Part shown: piece after piece, positions 7,930 to 15,748 of the stretch
Layout of the letters: each line of letters starts with the position of its first letter
How positions within the stretch are numbered: position 1 is the stretch's first letter
DNA from: a virus
Length of the DNA: 22,275 nucleotides
Reading direction: 5' to 3' (one strand)
Virus record (IMG/VR): IMGVR_UViG_3300045004_000121
Coordinates: 1-22,275 of that record
Notes under the pieces: generated by a model
Seen by the model: the letters and a program-made list of their open reading frames with translations, nothing else
The model's database searches: none
Told to the model about the DNA's origin: nothing
Translations under genes and position numbers: made by a program

Positions 7930-9977
7930 TGAAGCTGGTCCCCGTCGATTATGACCCCTTCGCCGGGGACGAGCCGGCTCCGGCCGCCGGGCCGAAGCTC
8001 GTGCCGGTCGATTACGACCCGTTCGCGGACGCCCCCGAGGCACCCGCCGTCACCGACGCGCCGGGCGCTGGCCTACCCGGCTCCTCCGCCGCAGCGGTGG
8101 GCCGGGGCATCATCAACGGCGTGCCCGTCGTCGGCCCCTACCTGACGGCGGGGCTCGACCGCGGCATCGCGGGTGTCCGCTCGCTCAAGAACGACACCAA
8201 GTTCTCCGACGAGCTGAAGACCGTCCAGGCGTTCGGCGAGTCCACCGCGAAGGAGAACCCCGGCTCGACCACGACCGGCGAGGTGCTGGGCGGTGTTGTC
8301 GGCACCCTGCCGATGGTGGCGGCCGCGCCGGCTGCGTTCGGAGCGGGGGCTGGCGGGCTGGGCGTTCGGTCGGCGGCGTCGGCCCTATCCGGCGCTGCGG
8401 TAGGCGGCGCGGATGCTGCTGTTCGCAGTAACGGTGACGCGAAGGATACCCTGAAGGGCAGTGTAGCAGGCGCAGCCTTCGGCGGTGCTGCCCCCGCCCT
8501 CGGCGCGGCCGTCGGCGCCGGTGCCCGCAAGGTCGCCGAGATCGTCGGGACGCGTGGCGCGACGGCGCCCGGCGTCGGCCCTGCCGCGATGGGTAAGCTC
8601 GCCGACGATTTCGGGAACGCAGGCGGCCCCGACGCGGTACGGGCGCGCATGGCCGAACTCGGTCCTGAAGCGATGCTGCTCGACGCCTCGCCCGCCCTTG
8701 AGGGCCGCGCGCAGGGTCTCGCAGTGCTGCCGGACACCCGGGAAGCCGTGATGGCGCCGCTCGCCGCTCGCGCCCGAACCGCCAACGCCCGGCTCGGTGA
8801 CGATGTGAACCGGCATCTCGGCCCGAGCATGGACCCGGCGGACTTCCGCGCCAGCTGGCAGGAGGCCTACGACGAGGCGGTGCCGCCGCTCTATCGCGAG
8901 GCGCTGGGCCAGCCGGTCACGGTGGATACTTCCGGTATCCTCGACACCATTGGCCGGCTCGGCGCGACGGAGAAGGGCGGCGCCGACACGGCCCTGCGCC
9001 GCGCCTGGGGGCTCCTGCACCACGAAGCCGACGTGCCGGGCGTCGGACGCGCCATGATCCCCGACCGCCGGCCGGAGGCGTTGCACAACGCCAAGGAAGC
9101 CCTCGATGCGATGATCGCGCAGGTGGAGGCGCAGCAGGGCAGCGCGGCGGCAAGCGAGTTGCGCGCCCTGTCGGCGGTGCGGTCCGGCGTGAACGAGGCG
9201 CTCGAAGCGCAGGTGCCGGGCTACGCGAACGCGAACCGGACCGCGCAGCACTTCTTCCAGCAGCGCGACGCCTTCGATCGCGGGCAGACCCTCCTCAACG
9301 GTGGACGCGAGGCGGTCCGGCCGGGCCAACTCGCGGCCGAGACCGCCGAGATGACGCCCGAGGTCGCGCAGGCGCAGCGGCTCGGGCTCCGCGCCGAGGT
9401 AGATCGGGCCGTCGGCACAACGATCAACGACCGGGTGGCGCTTCAGAAGACGATCCAGGGCGAGGGCGACTGGAACCGCGCCCGGCTCGCCGAGGTGTTC
9501 GGCGAAGAGCCGACGGCGGGCGTGGTCGGGGCGGTGGAGCGAGAGCGCGCCTTCGATGCCTCACACCAGCGCATCGTCAACAACTCCATGACGGAGCTGC
9601 GGAAGCGCGCCGCCGACGACGTGGCGCCGCGCGAGATCAAGGGCGGCTCGGGCGATCCTGGCACGGTCGTGGCCGGCGCCGTCGGTGGCCTGAAAGGCAT
9701 CGCCGCCGCTCACGGCATCAAGGGCTTGAGGCTGGCGGCCAGCGCCGAGGGCCGTGCCCGCGACATCGCCCGCAACAGGCAGCTTGCCGAGGCAGTGACG
9801 GCCCGCGAGGGCGATTATCTGGAGCGACTGCTGGCGGCAATCGGCGCGCGGGCGGAAGCCGAGCGGCTGTCGGCACAGATCGGGAGCGCGGCCGGCACGA
9901 CCACGAACGCCGTAGTGCGGTCGCAGGGTGAGCGGGGACGGCCTTACGTCCCCTTCGGCTTCCCGGTGTTGCGGTAG
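7926..9977 (+). CDS. Putative internal virion/ejection protein 3 (large)
   Basis: A 683-residue protein starting at an ATG that overlaps the previous stop; a second ATG follows at 7929. The N-terminus carries two copies of KLVPVDYDPFA (residues 3-13 and 24-34) joined by an Ala/Pro linker. Next come Gly/Ala-rich hydrophobic stretches (about residues 50-205) that could insert in a membrane, then a long helical body rich in Glu, Arg and Ala. Short repeats of this YDPFA kind occur at the N-termini of large ejected phage proteins, where they may act as packaging or targeting signals; this is inference. No lysozyme or protease motif is clear. The 3' end overlaps the convergent minus-strand gene by 34 bases. 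Confidence 0.65.
   Translation: MMKLVPVDYDPFAGDEPAPAAGPKLVPVDYDPFADAPEAPAVTDAPGAGLPGSSAAAVGRGIINGVPVVGPYLTAGLDRGIAGVRSLKNDTKFSDELKTVQAFGESTAKENPGSTTTGEVLGGVVGTLPMVAAAPAAFGAGAGGLGVRSAASALSGAAVGGADAAVRSNGDAKDTLKGSVAGAAFGGAAPALGAAVGAGARKVAEIVGTRGATAPGVGPAAMGKLADDFGNAGGPDAVRARMAELGPEAMLLDASPALEGRAQGLAVLPDTREAVMAPLAARARTANARLGDDVNRHLGPSMDPADFRASWQEAYDEAVPPLYREALGQPVTVDTSGILDTIGRLGATEKGGADTALRRAWGLLHHEADVPGVGRAMIPDRRPEALHNAKEALDAMIAQVEAQQGSAAASELRALSAVRSGVNEALEAQVPGYANANRTAQHFFQQRDAFDRGQTLLNGGREAVRPGQLAAETAEMTPEVAQAQRLGLRAEVDRAVGTTINDRVALQKTIQGEGDWNRARLAEVFGEEPTAGVVGAVERERAFDASHQRIVNNSMTELRKRAADDVAPREIKGGSGDPGTVVAGAVGGLKGIAAAHGIKGLRLAASAEGRARDIARNRQLAEAVTAREGDYLERLLAAIGARAEAERLSAQIGSAAGTTTNAVVRSQGERGRPYVPFGFPVLR
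7932..8027 (+). repeat. Direct repeat encoding two KLVPVDYDPFA motifs
   Basis: The repeat units are at 7932-7964 and 7995-8027. The 11 residues are identical while several codon third positions differ (for example CTGGTCCCC against CTCGTGCCG), so the peptide rather than the DNA seems to be conserved. Confidence 0.85.
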
Positions 9978-10156
9978 ATATAGGCTGCGAGCGCGGCCAT
10001 CACGCTGAGGAAAAGCGCCCACGCTCCGGTGGCGCCGATGCGCTCCCAGAGCCAATCCACAGCCACAGGCACGCTCGCGCCAACGACCCAGCCCCACGCG
10101 GTCATCGCGAGGGTGAAGGCGACCATGGTGAGGGCGACGAGGAACCGGCGGGACAT
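9944..10156 (-). CDS. Small two-pass membrane protein (moron candidate)
   Basis: A 70-residue protein encoded against the direction of the late operon. The start at 10156 gives MSRRFLVALTMVAFTLAMTA; longer in-frame starts run into the upstream secreted gene and lose the natural spacing. Two membrane segments are likely, about residues 6-27 and 44-61, joined by a short loop, with a basic C-terminal tail (YRNTGKPKGT). Its ATG overlaps the stop of the upstream gene (TGATG), so the two are co-translated. It could be a holin-like or superinfection-exclusion membrane protein, but no family is recognised. It is convergent with, and overlaps, the ejection-protein gene by 34 bases. Confidence 0.65.
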   Translation of the reverse strand: MSRRFLVALTMVAFTLAMTAWGWVVGASVPVAVDWLWERIGATGAWALFLSVMAALAAYIYRNTGKPKGT

Positions 10157-10515
10157 CAGTTCAGGAACAGTTCGGTGCCGAGGTTGCGATGCACCTCGCG
10201 CTGATTTTGGCACCAGTACCGCGCTCCAGTCGCCTCTACCTCGCGCGTGCGGCGCGCACCCTCCTTTTCGAGGATGCCTTTGGCGCGACCCGGAGGCGCC
10301 CATTTATGAGCGAGTTCGTACCCAGCCGTACCCAACTTGAGCGCCTTCGGTCCATCGACAACGAAGTAGGCGGGACAGTAGCGAACGATTGCAGCCATGA
10401 CGCTGGCCGTTCGGGCTGCGCCCGAGACCTTGTCTTCCTGTGCCGACGCTGGCCCTGCGAGCAGCAGCACCGCGGTGAGGGCGAGTAAGGTTGGGCGAGG
10501 CAAGCGGCGAGGCAT
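10156..10515 (-). CDS. Secreted small protein of unknown function
   Basis: A 119-residue protein with a clear Sec signal peptide: basic start, hydrophobic core LLALTAVLLLAG, and a cleavage site ASA|QE near residue 25. The mature part, about 94 residues, has exactly two cysteines (47 and 102), which could form a periplasmic disulfide, plus an acidic/basic helical middle. No lipobox is present. The downstream partner is a two-pass membrane protein coupled by TGATG. A secreted protein and an inner-membrane protein transcribed opposite to the virion genes is a common arrangement for lysogeny-expressed cargo, so an envelope role such as blocking superinfection is possible, but this is inference. 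I do not recognise the family. Confidence 0.7.
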   Translation of the reverse strand: MPRRLPRPTLLALTAVLLLAGPASAQEDKVSGAARTASVMAAIVRYCPAYFVVDGPKALKLGTAGYELAHKWAPPGRAKGILEKEGARRTREVEATGARYWCQNQREVHRNLGTELFLN

Positions 10516-10587
10516 ACCGCCACGCTATCACGCCATTCGTTGATGAAAAGCGCCTGCCCAGACCCAGCGGGGCATCCACACCGCCCC

Positions 10588-10616
10588 TTGACCCGTCGGG
10601 CAAAACCCGCGATTTG
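10588..10616 (+). promoter_or_regulatory. Possible weak promoter before the host-contact module
   Basis: TTGACC at 10588 is followed after 17 bases by GATTTG (10611-10616), a poor -10 box. A short palindrome CGGG-CAAAA-CCCG lies between them. The site is in the gap between the minus-strand pair and the plus-strand muramidase gene, where a new plus-strand promoter would be useful. Only the -35 is convincing. Confidence 0.25.
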
Positions 10617-10649
10617 ATCACCGTCCCGAGCGCTGTGCGCCGGGCCCCG

Positions 10650-10675
10650 AAGGCCGCTCCGAGATGGGCGGCCTT
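10650..10675 (+). terminator. Hairpin before the muramidase-like gene
   Basis: AAGGCCGC at 10650-10657 pairs with GCGGCCTT at 10668-10675, with a 10-base loop and a short T run (TTT) at the end of the 3' arm. It lies 21 bases before the next start codon. It could end transcripts of the morphogenesis operon or act as an mRNA stability element; the T run is short. Confidence 0.5.
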
Positions 10676-10696
10676 TCGCGTTTCAGGATGCCGAAC

Positions 10697-11431
10697 ATGA
10701 ACGCTGCCGACCGCGACGCGCTGATCGCCTCGGCCGGGCGGCTCGGCACGACCCCGCTCGATCTCGGGACCGTCATTTCCTACGAGACCGGCGGCACGTT
10801 CTCGCCCTCCATCCGGGGCGGTGCCGGCAACCGGCATATCGGCCTGATCCAGTTCGGCATCCCGGAGCAGCGCCAGTATGGCGCCAGCCAGGACCAGAGC
10901 TTCGGCGAGCAGCTCGGCGCCGTCGAGCGCTACCTCACCGATCGCGGCTTCAAGCCCGGCATGGGGCTGCTCGACCTGTACTCGACCATCAACGCGGGCC
11001 GCCCTGGGCGCTACAACGCGAGCGACGCCGGGAATGGCGGTGCGCCTGGCACGGTCGCCGACAAGGTGAACGGGCAGATGGCCGGGCACCGCGCCAAGGC
11101 CTCGGCCTTCCTCGGCGGCGATGCAGCGATGACGATGCCGTCGGACGGCGGCGCGACCGCGCCCGTTGCATCCGGCCGGTTCGGCTTCTCCGGCATCGAG
11201 CCGTCCGCCTCCTCGGCCCCGACGATGGCCACGCCCGACGCGAAGAAAGACGACGGGCTCGACGCGGCCTCCATCCTCAAGATGCTCGCGGGCGAGAAAG
11301 GCCTCGGGTCGTTGGCGGCGCCGGCAGCGGGTGGCGCGACCGCCGCCCCAGCGCCGCCGCCCATGGTGCCGATCCAGCGTCGCGCCGCCCCCTTCGACCG
11401 CGACGCCTTTCTCGCGCTGCTGCGCCGCTGA
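10697..11431 (+). CDS. Virion muramidase / lytic transglycosylase-like protein
   Basis: A 244-residue protein. Residues about 1-140 look like a lysozyme-fold wall hydrolase: a helix carrying the probable catalytic Glu30 in VISYETGG, the GLIQFG motif at 49-54 that packs against the active site, and LLDLYSTINAG near 91-101. The C-terminal 100 residues are Ala/Pro/Gly-rich and end in the positively charged FDRDAFLALLRR. Starts at 10664 and 10688 are possible, but 10664 falls in the hairpin loop and 10697 has the best spacing from CAGGA. There is no signal peptide, so it probably acts as a virion-borne enzyme that opens the cell wall at infection. It lies between ejection and fibre genes, which fits. 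Confidence 0.72.
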   Translation: MNAADRDALIASAGRLGTTPLDLGTVISYETGGTFSPSIRGGAGNRHIGLIQFGIPEQRQYGASQDQSFGEQLGAVERYLTDRGFKPGMGLLDLYSTINAGRPGRYNASDAGNGGAPGTVADKVNGQMAGHRAKASAFLGGDAAMTMPSDGGATAPVASGRFGFSGIEPSASSAPTMATPDAKKDDGLDAASILKMLAGEKGLGSLAAPAAGGATAAPAPPPMVPIQRRAAPFDRDAFLALLRR

Positions 11432-11518
11432 CCTGACCCGATTCCGCTGAAGGCCTGACCGACCTGCGCGCCCTCCGGCGCCGCGGGAACGGACGGTCGC
11501 GCGCGCCTGGAGCCCGAA

Positions 11519-12778
11519 ATGACCGGCCTTATCGACTTCTCGATCTTCGCCTCGGAGAACAACGTCGCAGCCGCGCCGGTCAACTGGCAGGAGGGTATGC
11601 CCGCGAACGCAGTCAACAACTCCGCCCGCGAGATGATGGCGGCCCTGGCGCGGTGGCACTCCGACAACAACGGCTTCTTGGGCGCGACGATTTCTGGCAA
11701 TGCTGCCACCGTTGCCAGTTCGCAGGGCATCAAAGCCAGTCATTTCGACAATGGCTTCTCGGTTTCGTTCGCAACCATGCAGACGAATACCGGACCGATG
11801 ACGCTCAACATCGACAACACGGGGGCGCGGCCATGGCGTCGTCCGCGCGGCGTTGACTTCGCGCCGGGTGACATCGTCCCGTTCATGATCCACGTCGTGA
11901 TCTGGTCGCCAGCGCAGCAGGCGTATGTCTCGATAGCGCCGACTCTGGATGAGCCTGGGCGAATTGGCACGTTCGCCACCTCGGAAGCGATCCCGCCGGG
12001 CTGGGTCGAATGCGACGGTCGAGCGCTCTCTCGCTCCGCCTACTCCGCCCTGTTCGGAGTGTTCGGCACGTATTTCGGCAACGGCGACGGCTCGACGACC
12101 TTCAACATTCCAGACGTAAGTGGGCGCGCGATCTTCGGTCGCGACGCCGGCAAGGGGCGCCTTACCGGCGCCGGAGGAATCGGGGGCATTATCGGCAGCG
12201 CCGGCGGGTCCGAAACCGTCACGTTGAGCGAGGCACAGATGCCCTCGCACGGGCACGGAGGCTCGACTGGCCCGGCCGGCGCGCACGATCATGGCGGCGG
12301 CACGGGGCAGGCCGGCCAGCACAACCACGGTGGCCTGACGGGCAATTCGGGCGGGCACAATCACACCGGTACGACCGGTGGCGCCGGAGCCCATAGTCAC
12401 GGCGGCACCACCGGCAACGCCGGTAACCACGTGCATTCCCAGAACTATGAGCGGTTGAGCATCTATGGGGGCGGCGGCCAGTTGTCGGCTGTGAGCCAGC
12501 TCTTCCCGCCCGGGAACAACTCGGCGGCCACGAGCGAGGCGGCCGGCGTGCATCAGCATACCTTCACAACCGACCAAGTCGGCGAGCACTCGCACAATTT
12601 CACGACGAGCGGCGTCGGCGACCACGCCCACACCATCGGCTCTGACGGCAACCATACTCACACGATCCCCAGCGCGGTCGACCACAGCCACACGCTCAGC
12701 ATCCAGGCTGCAGGCGGCGGCCAAGCTCATCCGAACATGCCGCCCGGCTTCGTCGGCATCTTCGCAATCAAGGCCTGA
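11519..12778 (+). CDS. Tail fibre with phage collar domain and histidine needle
   Basis: A 419-residue receptor-binding or short-fibre protein. The N-terminal region has VNWQEGMPANAVNNSAREMM (residues 21-40), the usual virion-anchor segment of phage fibres. Residues about 150-215 form a tail collar domain: AIPPGWVECDGRALSRSAYS, then FNIPDVSGRAIFGRDAG. From 244 to 306 there are six H-x-H motifs at a strict spacing of 12 residues, and from 345 to 391 five more. Such H-x-H repeats in T4 fibres bind metal ions in a thin trimeric needle. The end PNMPPGFVGIFAIKA is typical of collar fibres. Residues 79-140 are related to part of the next fibre. ATG 11519 follows the anchor logic and no longer start is in frame. 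Confidence 0.85.
   Translation: MTGLIDFSIFASENNVAAAPVNWQEGMPANAVNNSAREMMAALARWHSDNNGFLGATISGNAATVASSQGIKASHFDNGFSVSFATMQTNTGPMTLNIDNTGARPWRRPRGVDFAPGDIVPFMIHVVIWSPAQQAYVSIAPTLDEPGRIGTFATSEAIPPGWVECDGRALSRSAYSALFGVFGTYFGNGDGSTTFNIPDVSGRAIFGRDAGKGRLTGAGGIGGIIGSAGGSETVTLSEAQMPSHGHGGSTGPAGAHDHGGGTGQAGQHNHGGLTGNSGGHNHTGTTGGAGAHSHGGTTGNAGNHVHSQNYERLSIYGGGGQLSAVSQLFPPGNNSAATSEAAGVHQHTFTTDQVGEHSHNFTTSGVGDHAHTIGSDGNHTHTIPSAVDHSHTLSIQAAGGGQAHPNMPPGFVGIFAIKA
12248..12436 (+). repeat. Six-unit histidine repeat, 36-base period
   Basis: The repeat encodes H-x-H-x-G-x-T-G-x-x-G-x units of 12 residues in the collar fibre. Each unit carries one pair of histidines expected to face the axis of a trimer. Confidence 0.85.
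12551..12691 (+). repeat. Five-unit histidine repeat, 36- then 30-base period
   Basis: A second array in the same fibre. The first three motifs are 12 residues apart and the last two steps are 10. Glycine-rich linkers of the first array are replaced here by T-F-T-T or T-I-x-S. Confidence 0.8.
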
Positions 12779-12810
12779 CCGGCCCCCTCCTTTAAGACCG
12801 GAACCTCAGC

Positions 12811-13572
12811 ATGAGCGTAACCGACTGGTCCCCCCAGCCGGGCGGCAACGCCTTGGCCGACCGCAGTATCCCGGCCCGTGACGGCATGGCCGGACGCGAG
12901 TTCCCGGAAGCGATCCGGGGCATCATGGCGAAGGTGGCCGCCTTCGTCCTCGACCAGAACGGCTCACTGGTCACAGGAGGTGCGACCAACGCCTATACGC
13001 TGATGACCCACTCGGGCATCACGGAGTTGAAGCCTGGGCTCTCGGTTTCCTTCCAGGCCGATCGCGACAGCTCAGATGTCCCGACGCTCAACGTCGATGG
13101 TCTCGGACCACGGCCGTTCCTGACACCAGCCGGGCTTCCCCTGATCGCCGGGTCGATCAAGCGCGGGCTGAACTACACCGTTGTCTGGGCGGAGGCGATC
13201 GACGCGGTACCGGCCGGCTGGCGGCTTAAGGGAGCGGCGGCCGTCCTAAACGGAAACGACTTTCAGGCGCTCGGGCACACCTCGGTCTACGATCGCGATT
13301 ATACGGCGCTGACCAGCGACGTGCAGGTCGGCTTCCGCACGCTGACCGGTTCGCGTATCGTCACGCTGCCCGACGTGGACGCCTTCCCCCTGGGACAGGA
13401 CCTCGTCATTGCCGATGAGAGCGGCGCCTGCTCGGAAGCGCTCACCATCACGATCCTGCCCGGCTCTGGTACTGGCGACACGATCGCCGGCGACGGCTCG
13501 ATCGTCCTCACCAGCCCCTATCAGGCCGTCCGCTTCCGTCGCGGCGCCGCGAACCTCTGGATCCGCCTGTGA
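12811..13572 (+). CDS. Second tail fibre-like protein
   Basis: A 253-residue protein. Residues 24-47 (DGMAGREFPEAIRGIMAKVA) match the anchor segment of the preceding fibre in pattern. Residues 76-140 share a module with residues 79-140 of that fibre, including SVSF, TLN-x-D, RP and a late VVW segment. The C-terminal half (residues 150-253) is beta-rich, with SRIVTLPDVDAFPLGQDLVI and VLTSPYQAVRFRR, which resembles the end domains of phage baseplate-type fibres. There is no collar domain or histidine needle. The stop overlaps the start of the tailspike gene (TGATG). It probably attaches the tailspike or is a second receptor binder; this is inference. Confidence 0.72.
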   Translation: MSVTDWSPQPGGNALADRSIPARDGMAGREFPEAIRGIMAKVAAFVLDQNGSLVTGGATNAYTLMTHSGITELKPGLSVSFQADRDSSDVPTLNVDGLGPRPFLTPAGLPLIAGSIKRGLNYTVVWAEAIDAVPAGWRLKGAAAVLNGNDFQALGHTSVYDRDYTALTSDVQVGFRTLTGSRIVTLPDVDAFPLGQDLVIADESGACSEALTITILPGSGTGDTIAGDGSIVLTSPYQAVRFRRGAANLWIRL

Positions 13573-15329
13573 TGATGCGCTCGCTCCTGATCCTCGCCGC
13601 GCTGCTCGGTCTGTCCGCGCCCGCGCTCGCGCAGACCCGCCCCTTGCCGCAGGGTGAGATCCGCGCCAACGGCGACATTACCTTCGGCAACGCTCTGAAG
13701 CTCGGAAAGCGCGAGGGCAACAAGACGGTCATTACCCCCGACACGCTTCAGATCCTCGGCTCAGGCTCGACCGGCGATGCGTCCGATCTGAGCGCGCGTC
13801 TTCGCGGGTCCACCAAGGCTCTCGCGCTCGGTCAGGATACCAGCATCGGTCATTCGGTGGCGCGGTTCGGTGCGCCGGGCGTCGAGACCTGCGCCGGCAA
13901 CGACGCGGTGGACGACAGCGTGGCGATCAACGCCGCGATCACCTACGTGGCGAGCCTTGGTGGCGGCAAGGTCACCTTCCCGCAGAGCGCGGATTGCCGC
14001 GTCGCCAACCCGGTCATCCTCAGGCGGGCTGTGCAGCTTTGGGGGCATGGAGGCATCGGTGTCGATGGCGGCGTGAAGACAAGCCGGATCAGCCCGTCCG
14101 CCAGCATGGATGCGGTGGTCAAGCAGGCGGACCCGAACGAGCTTCTGAGCAGCGTCGGAATTCACAACATCACGTTCGATGGACGGCGCGCTGGCTCCCC
14201 GAACGCGCCATCCGGAAAGACGATCACGGTTGGCGCGCTGGTCAACGTTAAGTCGATCGGCTCGCGTTATCAGGACAATGGCTTTTTCTACTCGTCCGGT
14301 GACGGACTAGTATTGCGCAACGACATCTCGTCCTTCGCCTGGATCAATTGGGTGACGGGCAACCAGCTCTCCCAAAACCGTGGCTGGGCTCTCCGCCTGG
14401 AGAGCACCGACAGTATCGTCTCCATGAACTACATCGGCGTAAACGGCGTGATGGGGGTGGCCGGTGGCGGCAAGACTGCGACAGAGAACGGCTCGGGTGG
14501 CTGCGTTTGGACTCGGAATTTCGGCAACATCCGCTTCTTCGGTAATCAGATCGAAGTCTGCAACGTCGGAGTGCTAGAGCAGAGCGTCGATGAAGGTAAC
14601 TACCCCGCTTATGGTAATTACTGGACCGGCAACTTTTTCGATCTCAACAATACCAGCGTTCAATTCAAGCATGGCGCGTTGTCTGCCGGCTCGATGATCG
14701 ACTACACCGGTGTGTTCTCAGGGAACCGCTTTAGTACCGCAACGGATAACCACATCACGATCGACGATTACATTAGCTCTGGAACAGTCGCCGCGTCCGT
14801 TTTCAATCCAACCAAGGCAGGCGGAGCGGCCATCAAGTGGCTTGGCTCCAATTCCAGCAAGTGGTCTTTCTCCGGCAAGTTCTTGGATACCACCAACCCG
14901 CGCTTCCAAAATATGCCGGCGGATACCGCCATCGAGATCGCGGGAGACTCTCCGCAGTCGCGCGTCCCAGGTCTGACGGCCAGCCCCGCCCCGAATGGGT
15001 CGGCGGTTTTCGGGATCGATGCTGGTCCCGGCAACGTGCCGTCGATGGAGTTCCGGCAGACCGGTTCCATCAAGTATCGCACGCGGATCAACCCGGCGGA
15101 TGGCTCGCTCACCACCTCAAACGTCGAGTTTGGCCAGGACGCGTTCAAGGTGCTCTTCAATGGCCAGACACAGTTCCTGAACCCTGTTGGCTTCAACGGG
15201 GCGACGCCGGCAGGTAAGTGCACGTTGCCCGCCGCCGTGCAAAATGACGGAGGGGCTACAAATGCCAGCCTCGCAAACCTGCTGAACAGTATCAGGGCCT
15301 GCCTGATCAACAACGGGCTGGCTCAGTAA
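13572..15329 (+). CDS. Beta-helix tailspike with an N-terminal signal peptide
   Basis: A 585-residue protein. Residues 1-20 are a textbook Sec signal ([20 protein letters not shown], cleavage before Gln21), which is odd for a virion protein. Residues about 112-137 ([20 protein letters not shown], then GGKVTFP) open a pectate-lyase-like right-handed beta-helix that runs to about 470, with many short Asn/Gly turns. The C-terminus ([20 protein letters not shown]) resembles the short end module of phage spikes and fibres. Such spikes usually bind or cut capsule or LPS. The start is ATG 13572 (coupled), with ATG 13575 next and GTG 13569 also in frame. Codon third positions contain visibly more A/T than in neighbours, a sign of acquisition. 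Confidence 0.75.
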   Translation: MMRSLLILAALLGLSAPALAQTRPLPQGEIRANGDITFGNALKLGKREGNKTVITPDTLQILGSGSTGDASDLSARLRGSTKALALGQDTSIGHSVARFGAPGVETCAGNDAVDDSVAINAAITYVASLGGGKVTFPQSADCRVANPVILRRAVQLWGHGGIGVDGGVKTSRISPSASMDAVVKQADPNELLSSVGIHNITFDGRRAGSPNAPSGKTITVGALVNVKSIGSRYQDNGFFYSSGDGLVLRNDISSFAWINWVTGNQLSQNRGWALRLESTDSIVSMNYIGVNGVMGVAGGGKTATENGSGGCVWTRNFGNIRFFGNQIEVCNVGVLEQSVDEGNYPAYGNYWTGNFFDLNNTSVQFKHGALSAGSMIDYTGVFSGNRFSTATDNHITIDDYISSGTVAASVFNPTKAGGAAIKWLGSNSSKWSFSGKFLDTTNPRFQNMPADTAIEIAGDSPQSRVPGLTASPAPNGSAVFGIDAGPGNVPSMEFRQTGSIKYRTRINPADGSLTTSNVEFGQDAFKVLFNGQTQFLNPVGFNGATPAGKCTLPAAVQNDGGATNASLANLLNSIRACLINNGLAQ

Positions 15330-15387
15330 CCGACCCGCTCGCCGCGCCATCCGACCCGAGCCCGCTCTCTCGACAACCGGAACTACC

Positions 15388-15726
15388 ATGCTCCTGCAGC
15401 GCCTCGCGGTGCGGGCCGCCCTCGCTTGCCTCGTGCTCAGCGTGACGCCGGCTCACGCCGAAATTGCATCGTGGTACGGCCCCGGCTTTCACGGGCGGCT
15501 GACGGCCAACGGTGAGCGGTTCGATCAGAACGCGCTCACCGCCGCGCACCGGAGCCTGCGCTTCGGCACCCGCGTGCGGGTCACCAACAGCGCGACCGGC
15601 CGCTCGGTGGTCGTGCGGATCAACGACCGGGGTCCGTTCGTCGCCGGCCGCTCCATCGATCTCGCCCGCGGCGCCGCCCGGGCCATCGGCTGCGGCACCT
15701 GCCGCGTCGCTCTTCAGCCCCTCTGA
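15388..15726 (+). CDS. Secreted minimal RlpA-type lytic transglycosylase
   Basis: A 112-residue protein: a signal peptide (residues 1-24, cleavage AHA|E) followed by one RlpA double-psi beta-barrel domain. [20 protein letters not shown] opens the domain and [10 protein letters not shown] continues it. Glu43, Asp46 and His54 keep the +3 and +8 spacing of the essential residues of Pseudomonas RlpA, so it is probably active on peptide-free glycan strands. It has no lipobox and no SPOR domain, unlike the host septal protein of about 350 residues. Cys102 and Cys105 form a C-x-x-C pair near the end. In this lysis cassette it may help the endolysin finish the wall. The symbol rlpA is avoided because the domain layout differs. 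Confidence 0.85.
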   Translation: MLLQRLAVRAALACLVLSVTPAHAEIASWYGPGFHGRLTANGERFDQNALTAAHRSLRFGTRVRVTNSATGRSVVVRINDRGPFVAGRSIDLARGAARAIGCGTCRVALQPL

Positions 15727-15748
15727 TCCTCCCGCGCCAGGACCGCCA

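Noticed and set aside
11432-11518. GC-rich imperfect palindrome between muramidase and fibre genes
   Set aside because: The arms (around 11473-11482 and 11501-11507) have mismatches and no T run, so a terminator call is not justified.
12248-12691. Spaced repeats that could be read as a CRISPR-like array
   Set aside because: The repeats stay in frame, encode H-x-H units with degenerate codons and have no constant repeat with unique spacers.
10304-12730. 808-codon minus-strand open frame
   Set aside because: It lies behind the muramidase and collar-fibre genes, which have clear domains. Its composition is low-complexity Arg/Gly/Val and it has no recognisable motif.
15512-15748. Longer start for the hydroxylase-like protein
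   Set aside because: The added 79 residues fall in another frame of the RlpA gene and are Pro/Ser/Arg-rich, without helix or membrane features; ATG 15749 starts cleanly after the RlpA stop.
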